From NCBI RefSeq assembly GCF_003353015.1, contig NZ_QREM01000008.1, positions 540,803 to 578,879 on the forward strand: a stretch of 38,077 nt of DNA, in the 5' to 3' direction. The notes under the pieces are model-generated. The model was not told the origin of the DNA. It worked only from the letters and a program-made list of their open reading frames with translations, and made no database searches. Numbering within the stretch: the stretch's first letter is position 1; every line of letters begins with the position of its first letter. Of this stretch, positions 12,597 to 22,414 are shown piece after piece. The stretch is from Xanthomonas arboricola (lineage in GTDB: Bacteria > Pseudomonadota > Gammaproteobacteria > Xanthomonadales > Xanthomonadaceae). A program made the translations under genes and the position numbers.

Positions 12597-13058
12597 ATGA
12601 AACTGGTTTGGATACTTTGGCTGTCGCAGTTGTTGCCGCAGCCGGCTGCAGATTCGTTGTGCCTGAGCACCACCGTGTACCTGGAAGCACGCGACCAGAC
12701 CTTGCGCGGCCAGCAAGCCGTCGCGGAAGTTGCGTTGCGCCGTCTGGACAGTGGTTTGTGGGGCGATTCGATGTGCCAGGTGGTCACTGCGCGCAAGCAG
12801 TTCGCGCCCACCATCGTGGCTCCGGGAACGCAGCTGAAAAATGACGATGCCTGGAACAAGGCACTGGATGTTGCACTGGCTGCAGAGCGCAACTGGGCGC
12901 TGCCGGTGGGTCAACGCAAGGAAATCGTGCCGGGCGCCAGCCACTTTGCCGCAAGCGCGATCGCCAGCCCGAGCTGGCGCAATGCATATCAGGTGGCCAC
13001 CATCGGCGACCACACGTTCTATCGCGTGCAGAAGCTGCGTCCACGCACCGCATCCTGA
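12597..13058 (+). CDS. SleB-type cell wall hydrolase
   Basis: Probable peptidoglycan hydrolase of the Hydrolase_2/SleB family, 153 aa. An N-terminal signal-like segment (MKLVWILWLSQLLPQP) is followed by 'LSTTVYLEARDQTLRGQQAVAEVALRRL'; the glutamate of the YLEAR motif (near residue 28) is the expected catalytic acid. 'QFAPT' and 'GASHFAAS' are further family marks. It lacks an obvious peptidoglycan-binding domain. The start is firm: AAGGAG lies six to seven nt before ATG 12597. It stands alone between fadH and a glutathione S-transferase gene, with an unusually long upstream gap. Confidence 0.85.
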   Translation: MKLVWILWLSQLLPQPAADSLCLSTTVYLEARDQTLRGQQAVAEVALRRLDSGLWGDSMCQVVTARKQFAPTIVAPGTQLKNDDAWNKALDVALAAERNWALPVGQRKEIVPGASHFAASAIASPSWRNAYQVATIGDHTFYRVQKLRPRTAS

Positions 13059-13121
13059 CGTGACCCACGCACTCACGCGTTGCCGCTAAGCTGGCGCCTT
13101 CGTTTTTGTGCGGAAATTCTC

Positions 13122-13736
13122 ATGAAGCTGTACACCAAGCCGGGCGCCTGTTCGCTGGCAGATCACATCGTGCTGCGCTGGTCGGGGTTGCCCTTCGATC
13201 TGGAAGTGGTCGACGCCGCAACGATGAAGTCCCCCGAATATCTGCGCCTCAATCCAGCCGGTGCCGTGCCGCTGCTGGTCGTCGACGATTGGGCACTGAC
13301 CCAGAACGCGGCCATCCTGAACTACATCGCCGACATCGCGCCGCTCACCGGGCTGTCCGGCGATGGCACTGCGCGCAGCCGTGCGGAGATCAATCGCTGG
13401 ATCGCCTTCGCCAATGCCGATGTGCATCCGGCCTTCAAGCCGATCTTCGGCAGCACCGCCTATCTGCAGGACGAGGCGCTGATTGCGCGCAGCCATGACG
13501 ACGCGCGCAACAAGCTGCGCGCCCTGTACGAACGTGTCGACGCGCATCTGCAAGGACGCAACTGGCTGGCCGGCGACACCCACACCGGCGCCGATGCGTA
13601 TCTGTTCGTGACGCTGCGATGGGCGCAGAAGACGGGCGTGGACCTGAGCGGCCTGGACGCAGTGGCTGCTTTCGTGCAGCGCATGCTCGACGATGCCGCT
13701 GTGCAGGCCGCACTGAAGGCCGAAGGCCTGGCCTGA
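13122..13736 (+). CDS. Glutathione S-transferase
   Basis: Cytosolic glutathione S-transferase, 204 aa, likely beta class: the N-terminal thioredoxin-like domain begins MKLYTKPGACSLADHIVLRW, with the beta-class cysteine at about residue 10. The glutathione-contact motif is 'GAVPLLVVDDWALTQNAAILNYIAD' (split in sense around residues 47-70). The all-helical C-terminal domain includes 'NWLAGDTHTGADAYLFVTLRWA', with the conserved N-capping segment. The start ATG 13122 is set by the family N-terminus. Substrate range is unknown. Confidence 0.93.
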   Translation: MKLYTKPGACSLADHIVLRWSGLPFDLEVVDAATMKSPEYLRLNPAGAVPLLVVDDWALTQNAAILNYIADIAPLTGLSGDGTARSRAEINRWIAFANADVHPAFKPIFGSTAYLQDEALIARSHDDARNKLRALYERVDAHLQGRNWLAGDTHTGADAYLFVTLRWAQKTGVDLSGLDAVAAFVQRMLDDAAVQAALKAEGLA

Positions 13737-13874
13737 GCCGGGCGCACCGCATGATGTGATCAGTGCGGCGGCAACGCGTATCGCAGCGGCCGTGCAGGAT
13801 CGATGGGCGTGATCGCGCCTTTCTCGCGCCACCGCCCAACGCATGTAACCCAACGCATCACGGACGCGACCCAT

Positions 13875-13902
13875 AAAAAACGCCGGGCACTGCCCGGCGT
13901 TC
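13875..13902. terminator. Bidirectional intrinsic terminator (mdh / gst)
   Basis: ACGCCGGGCA/TGCCCGGCGT stem with six A residues on the left, so in the minus direction (mdh) it is followed by a T6 run. It lies 26 bp after the mdh stop. The plus-strand gst gene ends 138 bp away and may use it too, though its T-run is short. Confidence 0.9.
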
Positions 13903-13927
13903 TTCATGTACTGCCAAGCCGGAAAAC

Positions 13928-14929
<1,002 letters not shown>

Positions 14930-14993
14930 CTAAAAAACATGGGTGGAGGTGCACGCTGGCGTGGCGCGGGGCCTGGCGGCGCGCAGGGACAGA

Positions 14994-15020
14994 CGAACGG
15001 CCGCACTCGGCGGCCGTTCG
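14994..15020 (-). other. Stem-loop between ppi and mdh
   Basis: Ten-bp perfect stem CGAACGGCCG/CGGCCGTTCG with a 7-nt loop, 11 bp after the cyclophilin stop codon. No T-run follows in either direction, so it is a weak terminator candidate, or an RNA-stability element between two co-directional genes. Confidence 0.5.
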
Positions 15021-15030
15021 GGAAAAGCCA

Positions 15031-15525
15031 TCAGGCGGCGAGGATCTTGTTCCACTCCGCGACGCGGTCGGCCTTGGCGGCCAGCACGGCGTCGGTATCG
15101 CCTTCGATCGTCACCTTGTTGATCACATCGCCCTGGGCGACGGCATCGACCACGTCCAGGCCCTGGGTGACCTTGCCGAACACGGTGTGCTTGCCGTCCA
15201 GCCACGGGGTGGCGGTATGGGTGATGAAGAACTGGCTGCCATTGGTGTTGGGGCCGGCATTGGCCATGGACAGCACGCCGCGCTCGTGGCCGACGCCGTT
15301 GTTGGCTTCGTCCTCGAAACGATAGCCCGGGCCGCCGCGGCCGGAGCCTTCCGGGCAGCCGCCCTGGATCATGAAGTCGGCGATGACGCGGTGGAAGCTC
15401 AGGCCGTCGTAGAAGCCTCGCTGGACCAGGTTCACGAAGTTGGCGACGGTCAGCGGGGCCTTGTCGGCGAACAGCTCGACCGCGATCGGGCCGCGGGTGG
15501 TGTCGAAATGGGCAATCAGGGACAT
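15031..15525 (-). CDS. ppiB: Peptidyl-prolyl cis-trans isomerase, cyclophilin type
   Basis: Cytoplasmic cyclophilin that speeds proline isomerisation during folding. 164 aa matches PpiB. The active-site signature is intact: '[22 protein letters not shown]', '[17 protein letters not shown]' and '[12 protein letters not shown]'. There is no signal peptide, which argues for cytoplasmic PpiB rather than periplasmic PpiA. AAGGA lies about eight nt before ATG 15525; the open frame upstream to 15678 has no support. The leader holds an 8-bp inverted repeat. Confidence 0.94.
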   Translation of the reverse strand: MSLIAHFDTTRGPIAVELFADKAPLTVANFVNLVQRGFYDGLSFHRVIADFMIQGGCPEGSGRGGPGYRFEDEANNGVGHERGVLSMANAGPNTNGSQFFITHTATPWLDGKHTVFGKVTQGLDVVDAVAQGDVINKVTIEGDTDAVLAAKADRVAEWNKILAA

Positions 15526-15545
15526 GGAAATCCTTGCAGGTTTCA

Positions 15546-15575
15546 GGGTGTATGACAGCCCATTAGAATACACCC
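15546..15575. promoter_or_regulatory. Inverted repeat GGGTGTAT-N14-ATACACCC upstream of ppiB
   Basis: A perfect 8-bp inverted repeat with a 14-bp spacer, 21 bp before the cyclophilin start. In the minus direction a TATTCT element (15565-15570), a possible -10, lies within one arm. It may be an operator overlapping the promoter, or a leader hairpin. Confidence 0.4.
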
Positions 15576-15687
15576 GGCCACGCAGGCGACCGTGCAGGTT
15601 GGACCATCGTCGGGGGTGCGCCGGCAAGCTGAATGGGCGTTTTGGACCGCCTGGCGGCCGAACGCAACGGCACGGCAACGAAACCGC

Positions 15688-15693
15688 TATAAT
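15688..15693 (+). promoter_or_regulatory. Perfect -10 element TATAAT of the typA promoter
   Basis: TATAAT lies 50 bp upstream of the typA ATG, preceded by GC. No recognisable -35 hexamer sits 16-19 bp upstream. The predicted transcript start is near 15700, giving a leader of about 44 nt. Confidence 0.55.
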
Positions 15694-15743
15694 GTCGGGC
15701 TTACCTCATCTCAAGACTGGCGCCAGACAGGGGCCCTTTCCGC

Positions 15744-17573
15744 ATGTCTATCGAAAAACTCCGCAATATCGCCATCGTCGCGCACGTTGACCATGGCAAG
15801 ACCACTCTCGTCGACTGCCTGCTGAAGCAGTCCGGCACCCTGTCCGAACGCACCGTGCTGGCTGAGCGCGTGATGGACAGCAACGACCAGGAAAAGGAGC
15901 GTGGCATCACGATCCTGGCCAAGAACACGGCCATCACCTGGAACGGCAACCGCATCAACATCGTCGACACCCCGGGACACGCCGACTTCGGTGGCGAGGT
16001 CGAGCGCGTGCTGTCGATGGTGGACTCGGTGCTGATCCTGGTCGACGCGATGGACGGCCCGATGCCGCAGACCCGCTTCGTGACCCAGAAGGCGTTCGCG
16101 ATGGGCTTCAAGCCGATCGTGGTGGTCAACAAGATCGACCGTCCCGGCGCCCGCCCGGACTGGGTGATCGACCAGGTGTTCGACCTGTTCGACAAGCTCG
16201 GCGCCACCGACGAGCAGCTGGATTTCCCGATCGTCTACACCTCCGCCCTGAACGGCTACGCCAGCCTGGATTCGAGCGTGCGCGACGGCGACATGACCCC
16301 GCTGTACGAAGCGATCATGCAGCACGTGTCGGCACCGGCCGTGGATCCGGACGGCCCGTTCCAGATGCGCATCAGCCAGCTGGACTACAACAACTTCGTC
16401 GGCGTGATCGGCATCGGCCGCATCCAGCGCGGCGTGCTGAAGAAGAACATGCCGGTCAGCGTGATCGACCGCGAAGGCAAGAAGCGCCAGGGCAAGGTGC
16501 TGCAGGTGCTGGGCTTTTTGGGCCTGGAGCGCATCGAGCAGGACACCGCCGAGGCCGGCGACATCGTCGCCATCTCCGGCGTGGCCGAACTGACCATTTC
16601 CGACACCGTGTGCGCGCTCGACGCGCCCGAAGCGCTGCCGGCGCTGACCGTGGACGAGCCCACCATCTCGATGACCTTCCAGGTCAACAACTCGCCGTTC
16701 GCCGGTAACAAGGACCTGTCCGGTGGCAAGTTCCTGACCAGCCGCCAGCTGCGCGACCGCCTGGACCGCGAGAAGGTGCACAACGTGGCACTGAAGGTCG
16801 AGGAAGGCTCCGACGCCGACAAGTTCCTGGTCTCCGGCCGTGGCGAACTGCATCTGTCGGTGCTGATCGAGAACATGCGTCGCGAAGGCTACGAGCTGGC
16901 CGTGTCGCGTCCGGAAGTGATCATCAAGGAGATTGACGGCAAGCAGATGGAGCCGATCGAACAGCTCGTGGTGGACATCGAAGAACAGCACCAGGGCGGC
17001 GTGATGGAAAAGCTGGGCACCCGCAAGGGCCAGCTGAAGAACATGGAGCCGGACGGCAAGGGCCGCGTGCGCCTGGACTACATGATCCCGGCGCGTGGCC
17101 TGATCGGCTTCCAGAACGAGTTCCGCACCCTGACCCAGGGCTCGGGCCTGCTGTTCCACGTGTTCGACCATTACGGCCCGAAGGAACAGGGCGCCATCGC
17201 CAAGCGCCAGAACGGCGTGATGATCGCCAATGCCGCCGGCGCCACCCCCGCCTATGCGCTGGGTCCGCTGGAAGAGCGTGGCCGCCTGTTCGCTGCAGAA
17301 GGCGACAACGTGTACGAAGGCCAGCTGGTCGGTATCCACTCCAAGGACAACGACCTGACCGTCAACGCGATCAAGACCAAGCCGCTGACCAACATGCGCG
17401 CCTCGGGCAAGGACGATGCGATCAAGCTGACCCCGGCAATCAAGTACACGCTGGAACAGGCACTGGACTTCATCGAGGACGACGAGCTGGTCGAAGTCAC
17501 CCCGAAGGAAATCCGCCTGCGCAAGAAGTTCCTCACCGAAAGCGATCGCAAGCGCGCTGGCCGTTCCGGCTAA
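15744..17573 (+). CDS. typA: Translational GTPase TypA/BipA
   Basis: Ribosome-associated GTPase needed for 50S assembly and stress/cold growth and, in several bacteria, virulence. 609 aa is full length. G-motifs: P-loop 'AHVDHGKT' (13-20), switch II '[12 protein letters not shown]', and '[13 protein letters not shown]'. Domain II, EF-G-like domains III and V ('[21 protein letters not shown]', '[14 protein letters not shown]') and the BipA-specific C-terminal domain ('[12 protein letters not shown]...[10 protein letters not shown]') follow. A perfect TATAAT is upstream; the Shine-Dalgarno (AGGGG) is weak and about 11 nt away. Confidence 0.98.
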   Translation: MSIEKLRNIAIVAHVDHGKTTLVDCLLKQSGTLSERTVLAERVMDSNDQEKERGITILAKNTAITWNGNRINIVDTPGHADFGGEVERVLSMVDSVLILVDAMDGPMPQTRFVTQKAFAMGFKPIVVVNKIDRPGARPDWVIDQVFDLFDKLGATDEQLDFPIVYTSALNGYASLDSSVRDGDMTPLYEAIMQHVSAPAVDPDGPFQMRISQLDYNNFVGVIGIGRIQRGVLKKNMPVSVIDREGKKRQGKVLQVLGFLGLERIEQDTAEAGDIVAISGVAELTISDTVCALDAPEALPALTVDEPTISMTFQVNNSPFAGNKDLSGGKFLTSRQLRDRLDREKVHNVALKVEEGSDADKFLVSGRGELHLSVLIENMRREGYELAVSRPEVIIKEIDGKQMEPIEQLVVDIEEQHQGGVMEKLGTRKGQLKNMEPDGKGRVRLDYMIPARGLIGFQNEFRTLTQGSGLLFHVFDHYGPKEQGAIAKRQNGVMIANAAGATPAYALGPLEERGRLFAAEGDNVYEGQLVGIHSKDNDLTVNAIKTKPLTNMRASGKDDAIKLTPAIKYTLEQALDFIEDDELVEVTPKEIRLRKKFLTESDRKRAGRSG

Positions 17574-17592
17574 GCACGGCCGGTCCCTCTTC

Positions 17593-18063
17593 GTGAGCAA
17601 CACGCCCTACAGCCCGGATCCGCGCGCGCATCCGGGGCTGCACGCGATCGCCTTGCTAGAGGCGGTCAAGGGGACGCTTGCGCTGTTGGCGGCGACGGGC
17701 CTGGAAATTCTGGGCCCGCTCCCGCTGCAGAATGCGGTGAGCACGCTGATCCGCCGTTTCAGCCTGGATCCCGACCACGGCGCACTGCCGTCGCTGCTCA
17801 AGACCATCAACCCCGACGCCGTCCATCTGGCCGCTGCCGCAATGCTGGCCTACGGCCTGCTGCACGTCGTGGAAGCCTGGGGGCTGTGGCGTGCCAAGGC
17901 CTGGGCGTCGCTGCTGGGCTGCCTGTCGGCGGCCATCTACCTGCCTTTCGATATCTACGCCATCGTCCGCCATCCCGGCTGGACCGCCTGGGCTGTGCTG
18001 GCGATCAATCTGATCGTGGTCGGCGTGCTGGCACGCGACCTGATCAAGCGCCGGCGGCGCTGA
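17593..18063 (+). CDS. DUF2127 membrane protein
   Basis: A 156-aa inner-membrane protein resembling DUF2127: 'LHAIALLEAVKGTLALLAATGLEIL' opens helix 1, and three more hydrophobic segments follow, including 'AAMLAYGLLHVVEAWGLW' and 'AVLAINLIVVGVLARDLI', then a basic C-terminus (KRRRR). Function unknown. It starts at a GTG 19 bp after typA without a clear Shine-Dalgarno, so it is probably read through from typA. The GTG is the only start that keeps the N-terminal helix. Confidence 0.82.
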   Translation: MSNTPYSPDPRAHPGLHAIALLEAVKGTLALLAATGLEILGPLPLQNAVSTLIRRFSLDPDHGALPSLLKTINPDAVHLAAAAMLAYGLLHVVEAWGLWRAKAWASLLGCLSAAIYLPFDIYAIVRHPGWTAWAVLAINLIVVGVLARDLIKRRRR

Positions 18064-18153
18064 CGCCCTGCCCGTCTGCGGGCACCTCATACACGTTGTC
18101 ACCCCGACGCAGCGCCGTTAGCCTGCCAACAGTCCTCCGGGGAAGACCAACCA

Positions 18154-19773
18154 ATGCGATCCACCACCTTGTCCTTCGCGCTGCTGCTTGCGCTGTGCGG
18201 CCATGCGTATGCCGATGACCTGACGCCGGCCGGTGCCGGCGCCGCCACCGGGCATGAAGACCTCGGCGATGCCGACATCGGCGGTCTGCAGGCACGCATG
18301 ATGTCCGGCAAGACCAGCAGCCTGGATCTGACCCGCGCCTACCTGCAGCGCGTGGCGACCATCGATCGCGCCGGCCCCACCCTCAATTCGGTGATCGAAC
18401 TCAACCCGCAGGCCGAAGCCGACGCGCGTGCACTGGACGCCGAACGCCGTGCCGGCCGCGTGCGCGGCCCCCTGCACGGCATTCCGGTGCTGCTGAAGGA
18501 CAACATCGATGCGCTGCCGATGGTCAACAGCGCCGGCTCGCTGGCGCTGGCCGATTTCAGGCCGGCCCGCGATGCCTTCCTGGTGCAACGCCTGCGCACC
18601 GCCGGCGCAGTGATCCTGGGCAAGACCAACCTGAGCGAATGGGCCAATTTCCGCTCCACCAAGTCGAGTTCCGGCTGGAGTGCACGCGGTGGCCTGACCC
18701 GCAATCCCTACGTGCTGGATCGCAATCCCTGCGGCTCCAGCGCCGGCACCGGCGCGGCGATCGCCGCCAGCCTGGCCACGGTCGGCATCGGCACCGAAAC
18801 CGACGGCAGCATCACCTGCCCGGCCGCGGTGAACGGTCTGGTCGGGCTCAAGCCGACCGTGGGCCTGGTCAGCCGCGACGGCATCATTCCGATCTCGGCC
18901 AGCCAGGACACCGCCGGCCCGATGACGCGCAGCGTCGCCGATGCGGCCGCCGTGCTGCAGGCGATCGCCGCGCCCGACCCGCAGGACCCGGCCACGCGCA
19001 CTGCGCCGGCACCCACCCCGAACTACCTGGCGCATCTCAAGCGCGATGGCCTGCGTGGCGCGCGCCTGGGCCTGCTGCGCAATCCACTGCGCGAGGATCC
19101 CGCGATCGCCGCCACCTTGAACCGTGCGGTGCAGACCCTGCGTGCGGCCGGCGCCACCGTGATCGAAACCCGCCTGGCGACCGACGGCCAGTGGGATGCT
19201 GCCGAACAGACGGTCTTGCTGGTCGAGTTCAAGGCCGGCCTGAACGCCTATCTGCGCAGCCACGCTGCACCCGTAGCGAGCCTGGAGCAATTGATCGCCT
19301 TCAATCGCAGCCACGCACAGCGCGAGATGCCTTACTTCGGGCAGGAGTTGTTCGAGCAGGCGCAGGCCGCGCCCGGGCTCGACGATGCCGCCTATCTCAC
19401 CGCCCGCGCCACAGCCAGACGCCTGGCCGGGCCGGAAGGCATCGATGCCGCGTTGCAGGCCAATCGCCTGGACGCCCTGATCGTGCCGACCACCGGGGCT
19501 GCCTGGGTCACCGACCTGGTCAAGGGCGACACCTTTCCCGGCGCCGGCTATGGGGCCGCCGCGGTGGCCGGTTACCCGAGCCTGAGCGTGCCGATGGGAC
19601 ACACTCAGGGCCTGCCGCTGGGCTTGTTGTTCATGGGCAGCGCCTGGAGCGAGCCACGCCTGATCGAACTGGCCTACGCGTACGAGCAGCGCAGCCAGGC
19701 GCGGTTTGCGCCCGGCTATGCGCCGACTGCGCCCAGCGCACCGGCGGCCGCGCCTGCAGCTACTACACCGTAG
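18154..19773 (+). CDS. Exported amidase (amidase signature family)
   Basis: Serine amidase with a signal peptide (residues 1-21, ending GHAYADD), so periplasmic or secreted. The Ser-cisSer-Lys triad is visible: K115 in 'VLLKDNID', S195/S196 in 'NPCGSSAGTGAA', and nucleophile S219 in 'TETDGSITCPAAV'. 24 residues separate S195 from S219, as in fatty acid amide hydrolase. 539 aa including an alanine/proline-rich C-terminal tail. It could act on fatty amides, indole acetamide or other amides; the substrate cannot be read from sequence. GGGGAAG is found upstream of ATG 18154. It overlaps the MscS gene tail-to-tail by 11 bp. Confidence 0.92.
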   Translation: MRSTTLSFALLLALCGHAYADDLTPAGAGAATGHEDLGDADIGGLQARMMSGKTSSLDLTRAYLQRVATIDRAGPTLNSVIELNPQAEADARALDAERRAGRVRGPLHGIPVLLKDNIDALPMVNSAGSLALADFRPARDAFLVQRLRTAGAVILGKTNLSEWANFRSTKSSSGWSARGGLTRNPYVLDRNPCGSSAGTGAAIAASLATVGIGTETDGSITCPAAVNGLVGLKPTVGLVSRDGIIPISASQDTAGPMTRSVADAAAVLQAIAAPDPQDPATRTAPAPTPNYLAHLKRDGLRGARLGLLRNPLREDPAIAATLNRAVQTLRAAGATVIETRLATDGQWDAAEQTVLLVEFKAGLNAYLRSHAAPVASLEQLIAFNRSHAQREMPYFGQELFEQAQAAPGLDDAAYLTARATARRLAGPEGIDAALQANRLDALIVPTTGAAWVTDLVKGDTFPGAGYGAAAVAGYPSLSVPMGHTQGLPLGLLFMGSAWSEPRLIELAYAYEQRSQARFAPGYAPTAPSAPAAAPAATTP

Positions 19774-20890
19774 TCGCAGGCTCGCCGTCTTCAGCACCGG
19801 GCGAGCGCACGCTCTCCGGGGCGATCGGCGCGGCGGCGCGCAGCGGCGGCTTTTCCTGCGCGGCGATTTCGGCACGGATCCTTGGCAAGGCGTAGGGGTG
19901 CTCGCGGGTCAGGAAGTCGATCATGCGCTCGCGGCAGATGCAGCGCAGGTCGAACGCATCGCCGGAATTGCGCGCGCTCACCAGCAGGCGCACCTGGATC
20001 GTGCTCTCGCTGGTTTCGGTCACCTGGGTCACGCAGACGCGCCCATCCCACAGCGGCTCGCTCCTGCAGATGCGCTCCAGCTCGGCACGCACCGCCGCGA
20101 TCGGGGTGCGGTAGTCCAGCCACAGGAATGCGGTACCGAGCAGGTCGGCGCTGCTGCGTGTCCAGTTCTGGAACGGGTTTTCGATGAACCAGGTGAGCGG
20201 CACCACCATCCGTCGCTCGTCCCAGATCCGCACCACCACGTACGAGCTGCCGATCTCCTCGATGCGGCCCCATTCGCCTTCCACGATCACCACGTCGTCC
20301 AGCCGGATCGGCTGGGTCAGCGCGATCTGCAGTCCGGCGATCAGGTTGCCGAACACCGGCTTGGCCGCGATACCGGCCACCAGCCCGATGATGCCGGCCG
20401 AGGCCAGCAGCGTCTTGCCGATCTGGCGCACCTGCTCGAAGCCAAGCAGCACCACCGAGATGCCGAGCAGGATCACCGCGCCCATCACCACCCGGCTCAG
20501 CACGCGCGTTTGCGTCTGGATGCGCCGTGCGGTGAGGTTGTCGGACACTTCGATCGGGTTGCTGCGCAGGATTGCCATCTCGCCGGCAGCGACCGCACGG
20601 ACCAGCAACCAGGTCACGCAGCCGACGATACCGACGTGCAGCAGGTGCTGTACCGCAGTCAGCGCCTTGCCCGACAGCGGCGTCGCCTCGGTGGCGACGC
20701 CCAGAAACAGCAGCGGCAGGATAAAGGCCGCCGGCAGCGTGACCACGCGGATGATGCGTGCGCGGCGGTAGTCGCGGCCCTGCATGCGGCGAAACAGCCA
20801 CAGCAGCAACGACCAGGTGACGATGCCCGCGAGCAGCGCGGCACCAAGCGGGATTGCGTAGTCGCGGATGACGCTCCAGTCGGCAGTCAA
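19763..20890 (-). CDS. MscS-family mechanosensitive ion channel
   Basis: Inner-membrane channel that releases solutes on osmotic downshock. 375 aa, with about five N-terminal hydrophobic segments, then the pore helix and beta domain: 'GIIGLVAGIAAKPVFGNLIAGLQIALTQPIRLDDVV', 'GEWGRIEEIGSSYVVVRIWDERRMVVPLTWFI' (quoted in pieces, residues about 170-255). It is longer than E. coli MscS (286), as in YbdG/YnaI-type channels. The start is a TTG at 20890, supported by a full AGGAGG Shine-Dalgarno six nt upstream. A perfect palindrome precedes it at 20931-20948. 84 bp downstream of aroG. Confidence 0.92.
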   Translation of the reverse strand: MTADWSVIRDYAIPLGAALLAGIVTWSLLLWLFRRMQGRDYRRARIIRVVTLPAAFILPLLFLGVATEATPLSGKALTAVQHLLHVGIVGCVTWLLVRAVAAGEMAILRSNPIEVSDNLTARRIQTQTRVLSRVVMGAVILLGISVVLLGFEQVRQIGKTLLASAGIIGLVAGIAAKPVFGNLIAGLQIALTQPIRLDDVVIVEGEWGRIEEIGSSYVVVRIWDERRMVVPLTWFIENPFQNWTRSSADLLGTAFLWLDYRTPIAAVRAELERICRSEPLWDGRVCVTQVTETSESTIQVRLLVSARNSGDAFDLRCICRERMIDFLTREHPYALPRIRAEIAAQEKPPLRAAAPIAPESVRSPGAEDGEPATTV

Positions 20891-20930
20891 ACCGTTCCTC
20901 CTGTGGGGGAAAGAGGGATGGCTGCAACAT

Positions 20931-20948
20931 CATGCCGCACGCGGCATG
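20931..20948. other. Palindrome CATGCCGC-AC-GCGGCATG between DAHP synthase and mscS
   Basis: An 8-bp perfect inverted repeat with a 2-bp centre, 26 bp after the DAHP synthase stop and 40 bp before the mscS TTG. No T-run follows. It may be a weak terminator, a protein-binding operator for the channel gene, or an RNA-processing hairpin. Confidence 0.5.
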
Positions 20949-20974
20949 AGCGTCACGTCATGCGCACGGCGACA

Positions 20975-22366
20975 TCATGTGCCCAGCGGCTGCGCCGCCA
21001 CCTGCTGCTGCTTGCGCACGATCGCCATTGCGATCTCCAGCGACTGCTCGTAGTTCAGGCGCGGATCCACGCTGGAACGGTAGGCGCGTTCCAGATCGCG
21101 CTCGGTCAACTCGCGCGCGCCACCGGTACATTCGGTGACGTCTTCGCCGGTGAGTTCCAGATGTACCCCGCCCAGCCGCGTCCCGGCGGCCGCGTGCAGA
21201 TCAAACGACAACTCGACCTCGCTGCGGATATTGTCGAAACGCCGTGTCTTGTAGCCGTTTCCGGTGCTTTCGGTGTTGCCGTGCATCGCATCGCACACCC
21301 ACAACACCCGACGCCCGTCGCGCCTGACCGCCTCCAGCAGCGGCGGCAAATTCTCGGCGATCTGCGCCGCCCCCATGCGATGGATGAAGCTCAGGCGGCC
21401 GGGCTCGTCTTCCGGATTGAGCACATCGATCAGACGCAGCAGCTGATCCGGCTGCACCGACGGCCCCACCTTGATCGCGATCGGATTGCGCACGCCCCGC
21501 AGATACTCCACGTGCGCGCCATCCAGCGCGGCGGTGCGCATGCCGATCCACGGGTAATGCGTGCTCAGGTTGAACCAGCCCCACTGGCGCGGCACCTGGC
21601 GGGTCAGGCCTTCCTCGTACGGCAGCAACAGCGCCTCGTGCGAGGTATAGAAATCGATGCGATTGAGGTTGTAGACCTCCGCGCCGGACAGGGTCTCCAT
21701 GAAGCGGACCGCATCGCCGATCGACGCCACCATCTTCTGGTAGTCCGCTGCCAGCGGCGAATACCCCACCCAATCCAGATTCCAGTATTCGGGATGGTGC
21801 AGGTCGGCAAAGCCGCCGTCGATCAGGGCGCGCACGAAGTTCATCGTCATCGCCGAGCGCGAATGCGCGGTGATCATGCGCTGCGGATCCGGCACGCGCG
21901 CCGCCTCGGTGAAGGCCGGCGCGTTGATCACATCGCCGCGGTAGCTCGGCAGGGTCACCCCGTCACGGGTTTCGGTATCGGCCGAACGCGGCTTGGCGTA
22001 CTGCCCGGCAAAGCGCCCGACCCGCACCACCGGCAGGTGCAGGCCGTGCACCAGCACCAGGCTCATTTGCAGCAGCACCTTCAGGCGATTGGAGATCGTG
22101 CCCGATTCGCAATCGCTGAAATTTTCGGCGCAATCCCCGCCCTGCAGCAGGAAGCGCTTGCCCTCCTGGGCCTCGGCCAGCTGGCGCTTGAGCGCGAAGA
22201 TTTCCCAGGAGGTCACCAGCGGCGGCAACTGCCGCAACTCGCCCAGCGTGTGTTCCAACGCAACGGCATCCGGGTAGACCGGCATCTGCAGTGCCGGACG
22301 CTGCCGCCAGCTCTGCGGCGACCACGGGTCTGCCTGGTTGACGGACGACTGAGGGGAAGCGGACAT
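20975..22366 (-). CDS. aroG: 3-deoxy-7-phosphoheptulonate synthase, class II
   Basis: First step of aromatic amino acid synthesis: phosphoenolpyruvate plus erythrose 4-phosphate to DAHP. It is the class II (plant/mycobacterial AroAII) type, not the E. coli class I type: 463 aa with 'LLQGGDCAENFSDCESG' (metal-binding cysteine), 'GRFAGQYAKPRS', 'LPSYRGDVIN', 'WVCDAMHGNT' and 'GGVHLELTGEDVTECTGG'. GGAG lies six nt before ATG 22366. It sits 48 bp downstream of dsbB and may share its transcript. I saw no leader peptide or feedback site in the DNA. Confidence 0.95.
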   Translation of the reverse strand: MSASPQSSVNQADPWSPQSWRQRPALQMPVYPDAVALEHTLGELRQLPPLVTSWEIFALKRQLAEAQEGKRFLLQGGDCAENFSDCESGTISNRLKVLLQMSLVLVHGLHLPVVRVGRFAGQYAKPRSADTETRDGVTLPSYRGDVINAPAFTEAARVPDPQRMITAHSRSAMTMNFVRALIDGGFADLHHPEYWNLDWVGYSPLAADYQKMVASIGDAVRFMETLSGAEVYNLNRIDFYTSHEALLLPYEEGLTRQVPRQWGWFNLSTHYPWIGMRTAALDGAHVEYLRGVRNPIAIKVGPSVQPDQLLRLIDVLNPEDEPGRLSFIHRMGAAQIAENLPPLLEAVRRDGRRVLWVCDAMHGNTESTGNGYKTRRFDNIRSEVELSFDLHAAAGTRLGGVHLELTGEDVTECTGGARELTERDLERAYRSSVDPRLNYEQSLEIAMAIVRKQQQVAAQPLGT

Positions 22367-22414
22367 CGTGAACTCCAGAAATCTCGGGCGCCGGCAACCG
22401 CCGGAACGGAACGA

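Noticed and set aside
15711..17603. 630-codon minus-strand frame opposite typA
   Set aside because: Mirror of the typA coding sequence, histidine/glutamine-rich composition typical of antisense frames, no domain.
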